A stretch of 64,000 nucleotides of DNA from an uncultured Bacteroides sp. (GTDB lineage Bacteria > Bacteroidota > Bacteroidia > Bacteroidales > Bacteroidaceae). The translations under genes and the position numbers were made by a program. Under the pieces are notes generated by a model. It was not told the origin of the DNA. It did not search any database and saw nothing but the letters and a program-made list of their open reading frames with translations. Location: contig USAN01000001.1 in the NCBI GenBank assembly GCA_900552645.1, positions 248,001-312,000 of the forward strand. Direction: 5' to 3'. Of this stretch, positions 9,270 through 18,246 are shown piece after piece. Position 1 is the first letter of the stretch. Every line of letters starts with the position of its first letter.

Positions 9270-10463
9270 TTAAAGTTCAAGATCTTTATCATGTATCTCA
9301 TGCCAAGGTAAGCCTTGTTTGTTAAGTTGTTCCATGAACGGATCTGGATTAAATTCTTCTACATTCCATACTCCCGGACGTTTCCATAAACCTTTCATGA
9401 ACATCATAGCTCCAATCATAGCAGGTACTCCTGTAGTATAGCTTACTCCCTGCATGCCTGTCTCTTTATACGCTTCATTATGACTACAGTTATTGTATAC
9501 GTAATAAGTACGTTCCTTGCCATCTTTCAATCCTCTAATACGACAACCGATTGATGTTTCACCTTCATAATTTTCGCCAAGATCTTGTGGATTAGGCAAT
9601 ACAGCCTTTAAAAACTGAAGAGGAACAATTTCTATTCCATGATATTTGATTGGATCTATGCTTGCCATTCCTATATTTTGTATAACGCGGAGATGAGTAA
9701 GATATTCCTGACCAAATGTCATCCAGAAACGTGCACGTTTTATTGTTGGAAAGTTTTTTACTAATGATTCCAGTTCTTCATGATAAAGAAGATAAGAATC
9801 TTTAGGACCTACATTTGGATATGTAAGATCTTTATGAATTTCCAATGGTTTTGTAGTTATCCATTCACCGTTTTCATAATAACGTCCGTTCTGAGTAATC
9901 TCGCGAATGTTGATCTCAGGATTGAAATTTGTTGCAAAAGCTTTATGATGATTACCTGCATTGCAGTCAACGATGTCAAGATATTGGATTTCATCAAAAT
10001 GATGCTTAGCTGCATATGCAGTATAAATACCGCTTACTCCAGGATCGAATCCACAACCAAGAATAGCAGTAAGTCCTGCGTCTTCAAAACGTTTTTTGTA
10101 TGCCCATTGCCAACTGTATTCAAAATGAGCAATATCCTTAGGCTCATAGTTGGCAGTATCAAGGTAATTAACTCCTGCCTTAAGGCATGCTTCCATTATT
10201 GTAAGATCTTGATAAGGAAGAGCAACATTAATTACTATTTCGGGTTTAAAGCTATTAAAAAGCTCTACAAGTTCATCCACATTATCAGCATCTACCTGTG
10301 CTGTCTTTATTGCAGGATTACCTATCGCCTTAACGATTGCATCACATTTTGACTTAGTGCGGCTTGCAATCATGATTTCTGTAAATACATCAGGATTCTG
10401 AGCCACTTTGTGTGCTACGACGGTACCTACGCCGCCCGCACCGATAATTAATACTTTACCCAT
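9270..10463 (-). CDS. Carboxynorspermidine dehydrogenase (saccharopine dehydrogenase family)
   Basis: A 397-residue NAD(P)H-dependent oxidoreductase. The N-terminal Rossmann motif is GKVLIIGAGGVGTVVAHKVA and the second domain contains GCGFDPGVSGIYTAYAAKH, typical of the LYS1-like carboxynorspermidine dehydrogenase group. That enzyme condenses an amine with aspartate semialdehyde on the alternative spermidine pathway, which is standard in Bacteroidales. The exact substrate is inferred from family and genus rather than read from residues. It is the first gene of the operon with bcp and recA. Confidence 0.88.
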   Translation of the reverse strand: MGKVLIIGAGGVGTVVAHKVAQNPDVFTEIMIASRTKSKCDAIVKAIGNPAIKTAQVDADNVDELVELFNSFKPEIVINVALPYQDLTIMEACLKAGVNYLDTANYEPKDIAHFEYSWQWAYKKRFEDAGLTAILGCGFDPGVSGIYTAYAAKHHFDEIQYLDIVDCNAGNHHKAFATNFNPEINIREITQNGRYYENGEWITTKPLEIHKDLTYPNVGPKDSYLLYHEELESLVKNFPTIKRARFWMTFGQEYLTHLRVIQNIGMASIDPIKYHGIEIVPLQFLKAVLPNPQDLGENYEGETSIGCRIRGLKDGKERTYYVYNNCSHNEAYKETGMQGVSYTTGVPAMIGAMMFMKGLWKRPGVWNVEEFNPDPFMEQLNKQGLPWHEIHDKDLEL

Positions 10464-10495
10464 TTGTTACTTTTGAATTATAATAAATAAGAAGT

Positions 10496-10526
10496 ATGGT
10501 ATAATACCATTCGTCGGGCAAAGATA
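10496..10526 (-). promoter_or_regulatory. Promoter -7 box and palindrome before the dehydrogenase-bcp-recA operon
   Basis: On the minus strand TATCTTTG (10519-10526) matches TAnnTTTG. Just downstream, in the 5' leader, is the 15 bp palindrome ATGGTATAATACCAT (10496-10510), which could be an operator. The -33 element is weak. Confidence 0.5.
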
Positions 10527-10636
10527 ACAAAATATTTTATGTAATAGTTGGCTAAATATCCTTTCTTATTAATGTATTTATCCATTTTTTAAATAAGAAT
10601 TAAGCTTACAAGAACCTTTTTAAAGAATGTAATGTT

Positions 10637-10666
10637 TTTGAAATTAATATAGATATTATATATTTG
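10637..10666 (+). promoter_or_regulatory. Candidate promoter of the META-domain gene
   Basis: TTTG (10637-10640), an 18 bp spacer, then TATATTTG (10659-10666), an exact TAnnTTTG box, 36 bp before the start codon. Confidence 0.55.
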
Positions 10667-10701
10667 TATAATAAACTAACAGATTTAACACTATATTTAA
10701 A

Positions 10702-11499
10702 ATGAAAAAAATCTTATTTACAATTATGGGGTTATGTGCCGGAGCACTTATATTTACCTCATGCAGCTCTAAAAAGAATATGTTAACAACTTCTTCCTTG
10801 AATGGTGAATGGAACATAACCGAAGTAAATGGCACTACTTTGACTACAGATCCTCTTCCTTTTATAGGATTTGATGTAACTCAGCATCGTATTTACGGAA
10901 ACAGTGGATGCAACCGTATGATGGGATCTTTCGAGGCTGACTCCTTAAATCCAGGGAAAATATCTTTTGGACAGATAGGTTCTACGAGAATGATGTGTCA
11001 GGATATGAAAACAGAACAAGCCGTTCTTGATGCATTGGGAAAAGTTCAGTCATATGAAACATTATCAGACACTAAAGAAGAAATAGCACTGTGTTCGCAG
11101 AATGGCGATAAACTTCTTATTCTCGAGAAAAAAGTTATCAAACCCTTGTCTTTGTCAGAATTGTCAGGAGAATGGAAAATTGAGACTATAAATGGAAATC
11201 CATTAGAGGCAAATGCAGAAGTATCGCCTTTTATTGGATTTAAAACAGATGAAAGTCGTATATATGGAAATGTAGGATGTAATACAATTAATGGTGAGTT
11301 AATTCAGAATCCAGATGTTGTAAATTCATTATCTTTCAAGAATTTGGCTGTAACACAGATGTTATGTCCTGAAATGGAAACTGAAAGAGTTGTTCTGGAG
11401 TGCCTTAATGCCACAAGTAGCTTTAATAAGATGAAAAATGGTAATATAGTACTTTTAAATAATAAAGGTGAAGAGTTGCTCGTTTTGAAAAAACAATAA
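10702..11499 (+). CDS. Lipoprotein with two META domains (HslJ-like)
   Basis: A 265-residue lipoprotein with signal ending FTSC at about residue 21. Two META domains are repeated in tandem. Each begins LNGEWNITEVNG or LSGEWKIETING and contains RIYGNSGCNRMMGSF or RIYGNVGCNTINGEL, then a cysteine-containing TRMMCQDM or TQMLCPEM motif. META domains occur in the heat-shock-associated lipoprotein HslJ and similar envelope proteins; their biochemical role is unclear. It sits upstream of dnaK but is separated from it by a terminator. Confidence 0.88.
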   Translation: MKKILFTIMGLCAGALIFTSCSSKKNMLTTSSLNGEWNITEVNGTTLTTDPLPFIGFDVTQHRIYGNSGCNRMMGSFEADSLNPGKISFGQIGSTRMMCQDMKTEQAVLDALGKVQSYETLSDTKEEIALCSQNGDKLLILEKKVIKPLSLSELSGEWKIETINGNPLEANAEVSPFIGFKTDESRIYGNVGCNTINGELIQNPDVVNSLSFKNLAVTQMLCPEMETERVVLECLNATSSFNKMKNGNIVLLNNKGEELLVLKKQ

Positions 11500-11521
11500 T
11501 ATACCTTATTATATAAGAATG

Positions 11522-11560
11522 AAGAGCTGTTGACAGTTATTGTTATACAGCTCTTTTTTT
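11522..11560 (+). terminator. Terminator after the META lipoprotein gene
   Basis: AAGAGCTGT pairs with ACAGCTCTT, followed by a run of T. Confidence 0.8.
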
Positions 11561-11747
11561 AGGTGTTGATGTCATCTTTTAAGTCATTTTGTCAGTAGAG
11601 ATATTAATAATTATTCGTGGCACAACCTTTGTTTTTATTAAGTCGTACGAACGGTGTATGATTAATATTTAAAAATAATTTATTTATGAACCATTCGAAC
11701 AATAAACGGTTTTAAAAATTAAAATAATAAATTTAGAATATACAATT

Positions 11748-13661
11748 ATGGGAAAAATTATTGGTATTGACTTAGGAACTACAAACTCATGTGTCTCAGT
11801 ATTTGAAGGAAATGAACCTGTAGTAATTGCTAACAGTGAAGGTAAACGTACAACTCCATCTATAGTTGCATTCATCGAAGGTGGTGAACGTAAAGTAGGT
11901 GATCCTGCAAAACGTCAGGCAATCACAAATCCTCAACGTACTATATTCTCAATCAAACGTTTTATGGGTGAAGGTTGGGATCAAGTACAAAAAGAGGTTG
12001 CACGTGTACCTTATAAAGTAGTTAAAGGTGACAATAATACTCCTCGTGTAGATATAGATGGTCGTCTTTATACTCCACAGGAAATTTCAGCAATGATTCT
12101 TCAGAAAATGAAGAAAACTGCAGAAGATTATCTTGGACAAGAAGTAACAGAAGCTGTTATTACAGTTCCTGCATATTTCTCTGATTCACAGCGTCAGGCT
12201 ACAAAAGAAGCAGGACAAATTGCAGGTCTTGAAGTTAAACGTATTGTGAACGAACCTACTGCTGCTGCTTTGGCTTACGGTATTGATAAGGCTCATAAAG
12301 ATATGAAGATTGCTGTATTCGACCTTGGTGGTGGTACATTCGATATTTCTATCCTTGAATTTGGTGGTGGTGTATTCGAAGTTCTTTCAACTAATGGTGA
12401 TACTCATCTTGGTGGTGATGATTTCGACCAGGTAATCATTGATTGGTTAGTTGAAGAATTTAAGAAAGATACCGGCGCAGATCTTACAAAAGATCCAATG
12501 GCTATGCAACGTTTGAAAGAAGCTGCTGAAAAAGCTAAGATTGAATTGTCTTCTTCTACAACAACTGAAATCAACTTACCATATATCATGCCAGTTGACG
12601 GACGTCCTGAACATCTTGTTAAATCATTGACTCGTGCTAAATTCGAATCATTGGCTCATACATTAATTCAGGCTTGCCTTGAACCATGTAAGAAAGCTAT
12701 GTCGGATGCAAGTTTGTCTAATGCAGATATTGATGAAGTTATCCTTGTAGGTGGTTCTTCACGTATACCTGCTGTTCAGAAGCTTGTTGAAGATTTCTTC
12801 GGAAAAGTTCCTTCTAAAGGTGTAAATCCTGACGAAGTAGTAGCTGTTGGTGCTGCTGTACAGGGAGCGGTTCTTACAGACGAAATTAAAGGTGTTGTAT
12901 TGCTTGATGTTACTCCATTGTCAATGGGTATTGAAACTATGGGTGGTGTAATGACTAAATTAATCGATGCTAATACTACTATTCCTTGCAAGAAGAGCGA
13001 AACATTCTCTACTGCAGCCGATAACCAAACAGAAGTTACTATCCACGTACTTCAGGGTGAACGTCCAATGGCTTCACAGAACAAGTCAATAGGTCAGTTC
13101 AACTTGACAGGTATTGCTCCGGCTCGTCGTGGTGTTCCTCAGATTGAAGTGACATTTGATATTGATGCTAACGGTATCTTGAAGGTTTCCGCAAAAGATA
13201 AGGCAACTGGTAAAGAACAGGCAATCCGTATCGAAGCATCATCTGGCTTAAGCAAAGAAGAAATCGAAAAGATGAAAGCTGAAGCAGATGCTAATGCAGA
13301 AGCAGATAAGAAAGAACGTGAAAAAGTAGATAAATTGAATCAGGCTGACTCAATGATATTCCAAACTGAAAATCAGTTGAAAGAATTGGGTGATAAGATT
13401 CCTGCTGATAAGAAAGCAACTATCGAAGCTGCCCTTACTAAACTTAGAGATGCTCATAAGGCTCAGGATATAGCAGGTATGGATGCTGCAATGGCTGAAG
13501 TAAACAATGCCTTCCAGGCTGCAAGTGCTGATATGTATGCACAGTCAGGCGCTCAAGGTGGTGCACAGCAAGGTCCAGGTGCTGGTCAACAACAGCAACA
13601 AGGTAGTGCTCAAGGTGGTGCTGAAGATATTCAAGATGCAGACTTTGAAGAAGTCAAATGA
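11748..13661 (+). CDS. dnaK: Hsp70 chaperone DnaK
   Basis: A 637-residue ATP-dependent protein-folding chaperone of the cytoplasm. The N-terminal ATPase domain has IGIDLGTTNSCVSV, the phosphate-2 loop FDLGGGTFDISI and VGGSSRIPAVQ. The substrate-binding domain follows the linker GVVLLDVTPLSMGIETMGG. The glutamine/glycine-rich tail ends DADFEEVK, the usual acidic terminus. About 190 bp of AT-rich DNA lies upstream; no CIRCE element was seen. There is no grpE or dnaJ next to it. Confidence 0.99.
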   Translation: MGKIIGIDLGTTNSCVSVFEGNEPVVIANSEGKRTTPSIVAFIEGGERKVGDPAKRQAITNPQRTIFSIKRFMGEGWDQVQKEVARVPYKVVKGDNNTPRVDIDGRLYTPQEISAMILQKMKKTAEDYLGQEVTEAVITVPAYFSDSQRQATKEAGQIAGLEVKRIVNEPTAAALAYGIDKAHKDMKIAVFDLGGGTFDISILEFGGGVFEVLSTNGDTHLGGDDFDQVIIDWLVEEFKKDTGADLTKDPMAMQRLKEAAEKAKIELSSSTTTEINLPYIMPVDGRPEHLVKSLTRAKFESLAHTLIQACLEPCKKAMSDASLSNADIDEVILVGGSSRIPAVQKLVEDFFGKVPSKGVNPDEVVAVGAAVQGAVLTDEIKGVVLLDVTPLSMGIETMGGVMTKLIDANTTIPCKKSETFSTAADNQTEVTIHVLQGERPMASQNKSIGQFNLTGIAPARRGVPQIEVTFDIDANGILKVSAKDKATGKEQAIRIEASSGLSKEEIEKMKAEADANAEADKKEREKVDKLNQADSMIFQTENQLKELGDKIPADKKATIEAALTKLRDAHKAQDIAGMDAAMAEVNNAFQAASADMYAQSGAQGGAQQGPGAGQQQQQGSAQGGAEDIQDADFEEVK

Positions 13662-13692
13662 TTTAGGTAAAAATACATAACAAAATCTATAT

Positions 13693-13728
13693 AAAAAGAG
13701 TGCAGCTCAATGAGTTGCACTCTTTTTG
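13693..13728 (+). terminator. Terminator of dnaK
   Basis: AAAAAGAGTGCA-CTCA pairs with TGAG-TGCACTCTTTTT around a short loop, followed by T-rich DNA. Confidence 0.88.
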
Positions 13729-13753
13729 TTTCAAATAAAACTATTTATTTCTA

Positions 13754-13799
13754 TTGATTATTTTCGATTTTTGGCTTATATTTGCGACATATTTGCGAC
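13754..13799 (+). promoter_or_regulatory. Promoter with 11 bp tandem repeat before the HTH/integrase remnant
   Basis: TTG (13754-13756), 20 bp, then TATATTTG (13777-13784) fits the Bacteroidales promoter. ATATTTGCGAC is repeated back to back at 13778-13788 and 13789-13799, overlapping the -7 box, so it may be an operator. The first copy also resembles the core of CTnDOT-type attachment sites (GTAnnTTTGC). Confidence 0.5.
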
Positions 13800-13871
13800 G
13801 CGACTTAAAAGGCGAACATCTGCAACTTATACATACTTATAACTACTTATGCCAACTTAAAGAGGGAATAT

Positions 13872-14420
13872 ATGCCGGGTGCTAAACTTGAATTCAAAAG
13901 GAAGTGTATTATCTGTGGTCAAACCTTTACCCCAAAAAACATCACTTCAAGATGCTGCTCAACTAAATGTATTAAGATAGCATCTAAGCGAAAAAAGGAT
14001 GAAGAACGTAAGAGTGAGGAACTGTCTGAACTTATTGCTCAAATACCTGAAGCAAGAGATTATATTACAGTACCTGAAGCTGTGGCTATGTTTGGAATAA
14101 GTAGGGATTCTATATATCGTCTGATAAGAAAAGGCGTTATTCCAAGTATAAATATAGGTGAACGGTTGACTCGACTCAGTAAGAAAGAACTATCAAAAAT
14201 GTTTCCAATGAGAAATACCATGGCAAAAGAGGATAAAGCAAAGTCTAAGCTTTATAGCCTAGAGCCTAAAGATTGCTATAATATAGGAGAGATATCAAAA
14301 AAATATCATATTGATGATAGTACGGTATATTCTCATATACGTAAATATTCTATTCCAACACGTCAGATTGGCAACTATGTGTATGCTCCAAAATCTGAAA
14401 TAGACCAACTATATAAATAA
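13872..14420 (+). CDS. Zinc-finger and helix-turn-helix protein, excisionase-like
   Basis: A 182-residue protein. Residues about 10-40 contain a Cys cluster (CIICGQTF...CCSTKC) that could bind zinc. Two MerR/HTH_17-like segments follow: YITVPEAVAMFGISRDSIYRLIRKG (about 60-85) and a second copy around YNIGEISKKYHIDDSTVYSHIRKY (about 135-160). Such proteins sit just upstream of tyrosine integrases in Bacteroidales elements and act as excision or integration accessory factors. Here the integrase gene starts 8 bp downstream. With the integrase truncated, it is probably part of an immobilised remnant. Confidence 0.75.
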   Translation: MPGAKLEFKRKCIICGQTFTPKNITSRCCSTKCIKIASKRKKDEERKSEELSELIAQIPEARDYITVPEAVAMFGISRDSIYRLIRKGVIPSINIGERLTRLSKKELSKMFPMRNTMAKEDKAKSKLYSLEPKDCYNIGEISKKYHIDDSTVYSHIRKYSIPTRQIGNYVYAPKSEIDQLYK

Positions 14421-14427
14421 TCTGAAA

Positions 14428-15558
14428 ATGAAGAAGGCATTAGCTCATACAAGGTGTACCGTAAAACTACGCAAATCAGAATATAAGGAAGAGTGGTATT
14501 TAACAGTGGAAAGTTATCCTGTCTTTAAAGCTGGCAGTACTAAACCCTCTAGGCTTGTTGAATCGTTGAATCGTATTATAACTACTCCTGTTTGGGATAA
14601 AAGCAGTCCTGCAAGAGGCAATGATAGTTATAAAGCCAAAAGAGACCAGAATGGAGTAATTCTATGTAGGTCATCTGTTGATCAGGAAGCTTGTATTTAT
14701 GCTGATAAAGTAAGAAGTCTTCGTCAAAGAGAATATGATAATGCCTCACTCTATACAGAAACTGAGACGGTCCAAGCAGAAATGAATGAAAAATCTCAAT
14801 GTAATTTTGTTACATTTTTTAGAGACACAATAAGGAAACGCCATAAGAATAGTTCGGATTCTATTATCGTAAACTGGTGCAGAGTTTTAGTTTTGATAAA
14901 GATGTATGTCAATAGTGATACGTTACCTTTTTCAAGAATAAATATTGCATTTATGGAAGATTTCAAATTATTCCTGATTGATGCACCTTGTGGTGGTAAT
15001 AAGAAAGGAACCATTTCGCAGAATACAGCTTCTACCTATTTCTCTATATTTAAGGCATGCCTCAAACAAGCCTTTGTGGAAGGGTATTTAATGGTGGATA
15101 TATCTGCCAAAGTTAAGGGTATTCCGGGTAAGCAAGTTCGACGTGAATATCTCACTCTTCCTGAATTGGAAAAATTGGCATCTACACCATGTGGCGATGT
15201 GTTGAAAAGAGCAGCTCTATTCTCGGCTTTGACAAGTCTTCGCCATTGTGATATTCAGGAACTCAGATGGGGAGATATTGTAAAAGAAAATGGAAGGTAT
15301 AGAATAAACTTCACTCAGGAGAAAACAGATGGAGTTGAATATCAACCGATATCTGAAGATGCTTATAAATTGTGTGGCATGCCAAGAGAGAATGACCGAT
15401 TGGTATTTGAAGGTTTGCAGGATCCATCATGGATTAATGCACCTATTAAGCGATGGGTAGAAGAGGCGGGTATTAAAAAGCATATCACATTTCATTGCTC
15501 CCGACATACTTCGCATGCCTCTACAAATTCACTCGCAACTAGTTATATATCAGCATAA
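14428..15558 (+). pseudogene. Tyrosine integrase truncated at the catalytic HxxR box
   Basis: The 376-residue frame has the N-terminal arm-binding and SAM-like core-binding domains, then the catalytic domain with Arg I in TSLRHCDIQELRWGDI and the lysine hairpin region. It reaches HITFHCSRHT (His-x-x-Arg box), but the remaining residues (SHASTNSLATSYISA) no longer match the family and the frame stops. The last roughly 50 residues, including the nucleophilic tyrosine, are missing. Intact relatives continue with a GADIYTVSKLLGH-like stretch and a Tyr motif. I infer that layer-2 DNA inserted here, or a deletion joined it here. Confidence 0.85.
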
Positions 15559-16087
15559 TTCAGAATAACACAAATTTGTAACTAACACAGAGGTAACATA
15601 TTCATCAAAAATAATTAGTCTGATTTATAATTGAACATCTTTCGCAAACTCGTGTCCTTTATCGTTTCATTGGAGATTATTTTTGCCTTCAAAGAAAAAA
15701 AACGAGACCAAATCTTCATGTTCTCCAGCTTCAATTTTTCCAATCCCCTTTTTTGTTGTGCCTATCCCTGCTCACATATACATGAACAGGTCAATATATA
15801 TGTCAGTCAGTTCATGTATATATAGTACATGACTTCTGACCTGTTTCCTTTTCTGACCGTATTCGGGCTCTTTGTATTCACAGCCCCGTTTCTATACCGG
15901 TCAAAATATTAGTCAGTCAGCCCGTGTATATATAACACGACTTCTGACTTGTTTCGTTACAGACCTTTTTTCTTTTTTTTAGAAGGTCTTCTTTTATTAT
16001 TTGCCGTTTGCTGTGTCTTGATTATCCGGATGCCTACGGTATTCTTTGCCCCATTTGTATCGGATTCGCTCCCTCATTTACGATTTT
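15559..16087. other. Gene-free left end of the layer-2 element
   Basis: No convincing gene. The first 50 bases after the truncated integrase carry GTAAC-type repeats (GTAACTAAC, GAGGTAAC) like those at the ends of the inner island, so they may be integrase arm sites. The rest holds the long structured direct repeats listed next and pyrimidine-rich DNA. Confidence 0.4.
15777..15965. repeat. Two about 70 bp direct repeats containing palindromes
   Basis: Copy 1 (15788-15858) and copy 2 (15899-15965) share GGTCAA-ATAT, GTCAGTCAG, GTGTATATATA or its ATG form, GACTTCTGACYTGTTTC and AGACC or TGACC. Each copy has a central palindrome: TCATGTA/TACATGA at 15812-15832 in copy 1 and CGTGT/ACACG in copy 2. 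Copy 1 is also enclosed by TATACATGAAC (15777-15787) / GTTCATGTATA (15810-15820) and CAGGTCA/TGACCTG. These could be iterons, a regulatory array or an element-end structure. Confidence 0.7.
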
Positions 16088-16347
16088 CGCGAAGGTCTGT
16101 TTTCGTGTGCAAAGTTACGGAGCAAAGACACTGCACAAGAAGCGTCTTACTATCTTCGGTAAAAATTGACGAAAACTTTCCGCAATCTCAGATTACGGCA
16201 TTTCATAAAATTTCATCCTTGATTTCTTGTTTGTCGTCCTTTCATTCTCCGTTCGAAATGGCACATAAAAACAGTCCTTTCTGGCGAAGTCGAAAGACTT
16301 TGAATAAGAGGGAATAAAACAAAGTTTAATAATTAAAATTTACGATT
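16088..16347 (+). promoter_or_regulatory. Long structured leader, type A copy 1
   Basis: The 260 nt before the Api92-like gene starts with GCGAAGGT and GTGCAAAGTTACGG. It contains a 49 nt block (16168-16216) matching type A copy 2 at 47 of 49 positions, with the internal hairpin CCGCAATC/GATTACGG. It ends with GGCGAAGTCGAAA and a purine-rich AGAGGGAATAAAA before the start codon. No ORF explains this conservation. Confidence 0.65.
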
Positions 16348-16929
16348 ATGCCGAACTGGTGCAGTACAGCGTATGCGATAGAGGGCGACGCAAAAGAAGT
16401 AAAAAGCCTCCATGATTTGATGAGTGGATTGCAGAAGCAGAAAGAACCATCTGTTCCGAATGGTTTTGGAACAGCATGGCTGGGAAATCTTGTAGATGCT
16501 CTTGGAGAGAACTGGGAAAATGTATTTTGCCGTGGAAACTGGTACGACCTGCAATTTGACGGCAGGGTGCTTACTTTCAATACTGAAACAGCCTGGTCTC
16601 CCTGTAATGAGATGTTCGATATGGTATGTAAAAAATACCTGACATTAAGCTATTTCTATAGGTCGGAAGAACCGGGAATGGCATTATATTTTACCAATGA
16701 CAGAGAGGGCAGATACTTTCAAGACCGATTTGTTATAGAATTGTGTACCCCCGAAGAAGAATACTATACCGAGTATTTCCCGGATTTACAGAGCATGTAT
16801 GAGTGGCTGGAGGATATTTGCGATATGCAAGTCCAATCAATGCAGGATGTCGATGCGATTGTAAAACAATGGCAAAAAGAATATGCCGATGCCTACTGCT
16901 ATATCCACGAGTACAAAATTCCTGATTGA
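16348..16929 (+). CDS. Api92/YubB-like ferredoxin-fold protein
   Basis: 193 residues beginning MPNWCSTAYAIEGDAKEV, then a Trp-rich middle (GTAWLG, WENVFCRGNWYDLQFD, TAWSPC). This is the pattern of the YubB/Api92-like family (start MPNWC, then W and SAW motifs), known from phages and from plasmid leading regions. The family's function is not established. It is acidic, cytoplasmic by appearance, and the first gene of the small-gene block. It has a long structured leader of its own. The family call is from memory of its motifs. Confidence 0.7.
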   Translation: MPNWCSTAYAIEGDAKEVKSLHDLMSGLQKQKEPSVPNGFGTAWLGNLVDALGENWENVFCRGNWYDLQFDGRVLTFNTETAWSPCNEMFDMVCKKYLTLSYFYRSEEPGMALYFTNDREGRYFQDRFVIELCTPEEEYYTEYFPDLQSMYEWLEDICDMQVQSMQDVDAIVKQWQKEYADAYCYIHEYKIPD

Positions 16930-17090
16930 CTTTTTTTCAAAGGCATAGATATATGTCTGAAAGTTCCTAATCCGTAATACTGAAATCCGTGTCGGCTTGT
17001 TGCTGATACGGATTTTTGTCCCGCAGTCTGCCGCCAGCAACATCCTGTTATAAAAGAAACGGATCTCTTCAAGACCATTTACAGGTCATC

Positions 17091-17118
17091 CCATTTATAA
17101 TCAGTTCATCCTTTTATA
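17091..17118 (+). repeat. CCTTTTATA motif pair
   Basis: CCATTTATA (17091) and CCTTTTATA (17110) are 19 bp apart in the gap before the next leader. The surrounding 16930-17160 contains no gene I can support. Confidence 0.5.
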
Positions 17119-17160
17119 ATGATTCCAACATCCCCATCTGTGCGCCCTGTGGAGGATTCT

Positions 17161-17376
17161 ATTTTTCTGCAAAGGTAAATCGGCCGTTCCAATCATGCCA
17201 ATGCCGACTGTCGTCGCGAGTGAACCGTAAAATCTTCCTCTCCGTTGTCGAGCGTATTTTTCGTATCAGCCTTGCAGTATTGCCCCTGCCTCATTCTTTA
17301 GAGCAGGAAAATAAATCCCTACGGTCGCAAACAGACCGAACAAAGGGAAATAATAACAATTAAAAAACATAAGACA
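17161..17376 (+). promoter_or_regulatory. Long structured leader, type B copy 1
   Basis: Starts TATTTTTCTGCAAAGGTAA. It contains a hairpin at 17226-17263 (AAAAT/ATTTT enclosing CTTCCTC...GAGCGT), then CGTATCAGCCTTG, AGGAAAATAAATCCC and AAAGGGAAATAATAA near the start codon. These elements recur in the same order before the gene at 25465. Confidence 0.65.
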
Positions 17377-17853
17377 ATGAGCAGATTCGATTTTATCAAA
17401 AGCGGCAACCTCCTTTATTGGAATGACCCTGACGACGGCAAATCCACTGGCGACTACAAAGTGATTTCCGCACCTGAAAAGGTTGACGGCAACAGCATTA
17501 TTGTAATAGCAAGCAAATACTCTGAAATGGAGGTCTTGGCTTCGGAGTTGTCGCCGATACCTCCAGCGAGAAGTCATAAAGAGGAGTTTCGGAAATGGAG
17601 GGCGAAACGTGAGGCTGAAGGTGCGGTGTTTTACAACAGACTTTCAGAGGTTATTGCCACTTCCAACGATTTGGAAGTTGGCGACATGGTGGCGTTCACA
17701 AATGATTACGGCGTGGTGTTCGGTCCGCATGAGATACTGGCTTTCAAGAAAACGTGGAACGGTGGCAGATGCGTTTACCTTGACAGCGATGCGTATTGGT
17801 TTGCAGACCGTCCCGACCAACTGACCCTGATGCGCAAGAGAATTTCGGAATAA
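17377..17853 (+). CDS. Uncharacterised acidic protein of the element
   Basis: 158 residues, start MSRFDFIKSGNLLYWNDPDD. I do not recognise the family. The first half looks like a small beta-rich domain (GDYKVISAPEKVDGNSIIVIAS). The second half has a charged helix (REAEGAVFYNRLSEVI) and another beta stretch (VGDMVAFTNDYGVVFGPHEILAF) resembling an SH3-like or PUA-like barrel. No signal peptide or membrane segment. It stands alone between two structured leaders, so it has its own promoter and may act early after transfer. Confidence 0.7.
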   Translation: MSRFDFIKSGNLLYWNDPDDGKSTGDYKVISAPEKVDGNSIIVIASKYSEMEVLASELSPIPPARSHKEEFRKWRAKREAEGAVFYNRLSEVIATSNDLEVGDMVAFTNDYGVVFGPHEILAFKKTWNGGRCVYLDSDAYWFADRPDQLTLMRKRISE

Positions 17854-17999
17854 CAGTCAGCATGGACCACCCGCCACACAGCGGGTGGTTTTACCCTTGC
17901 TCCCCATGCCGGTGGCTTTCCCTTTTATAGCTCCATTTTAGATAGCTCCTGTTTTACTCAAGCAATACCCTTTTGTAGAAAGACGCAATGCTTGCCACG

Positions 18000-18246
18000 A
18001 CATGCGCCACGGGTTGTTTTCGCGTGCAAAGTTACGGTGGACGAACGCCGTTCAAGTACCGTCGTGGCTACCTTCAATGAAATTTGACGGAAACTTTCCG
18101 CAATCACAGATTACGGCATTTCATAAAATTTCATTGAAGGTTCCTTGCCCTCTGTTCTTGCCTCCCCCGTTTGAACCGCACGTAAAACAATCCCTTCAGG
18201 CGAAGTCGAAAAGGCTTCAAGGGCAGGGAAAATAAAAATTTGAAAT
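18000..18246 (+). promoter_or_regulatory. Long structured leader, type A copy 2, with perfect 16 bp stem
   Basis: ACCTTCAATGAAATTT (18070-18085) pairs perfectly with AAATTTCATTGAAGGT (18126-18141). Between them is the 40 nt loop segment shared with copy 1, including CCGCAATC/GATTACGG. The leader begins GCGTGCAAAGTTACGG and ends GGCGAAGTCGAAA...GCAGGGAAAATAAAAA. The gap 17854-17999 has two partial CCTTTTATA motifs. Confidence 0.7.

Noticed and set aside
13778..13799. Attachment site of layer 2 at the tandem ATATTTGCGAC
   Set aside because: Resembles a CTnDOT-type core, but no second copy was found at the element edge near 15.56 kb, and the sequence also makes a consensus -7 box.
15777..15965. 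CRISPR array
   Set aside because: Only two units, with palindromes and near-identical interiors and no cas genes; these are structured direct repeats.
15949..16317. 122-codon plus-strand frame before the Api92-like gene
   Set aside because: It crosses the conserved type A leader in a frame not preserved in the second copy; the conservation is nucleotide-level.
18002..18235. 77-codon frame over the second type A leader
   Set aside because: Stem and loop pattern explains the sequence, and the product has no protein-like character.
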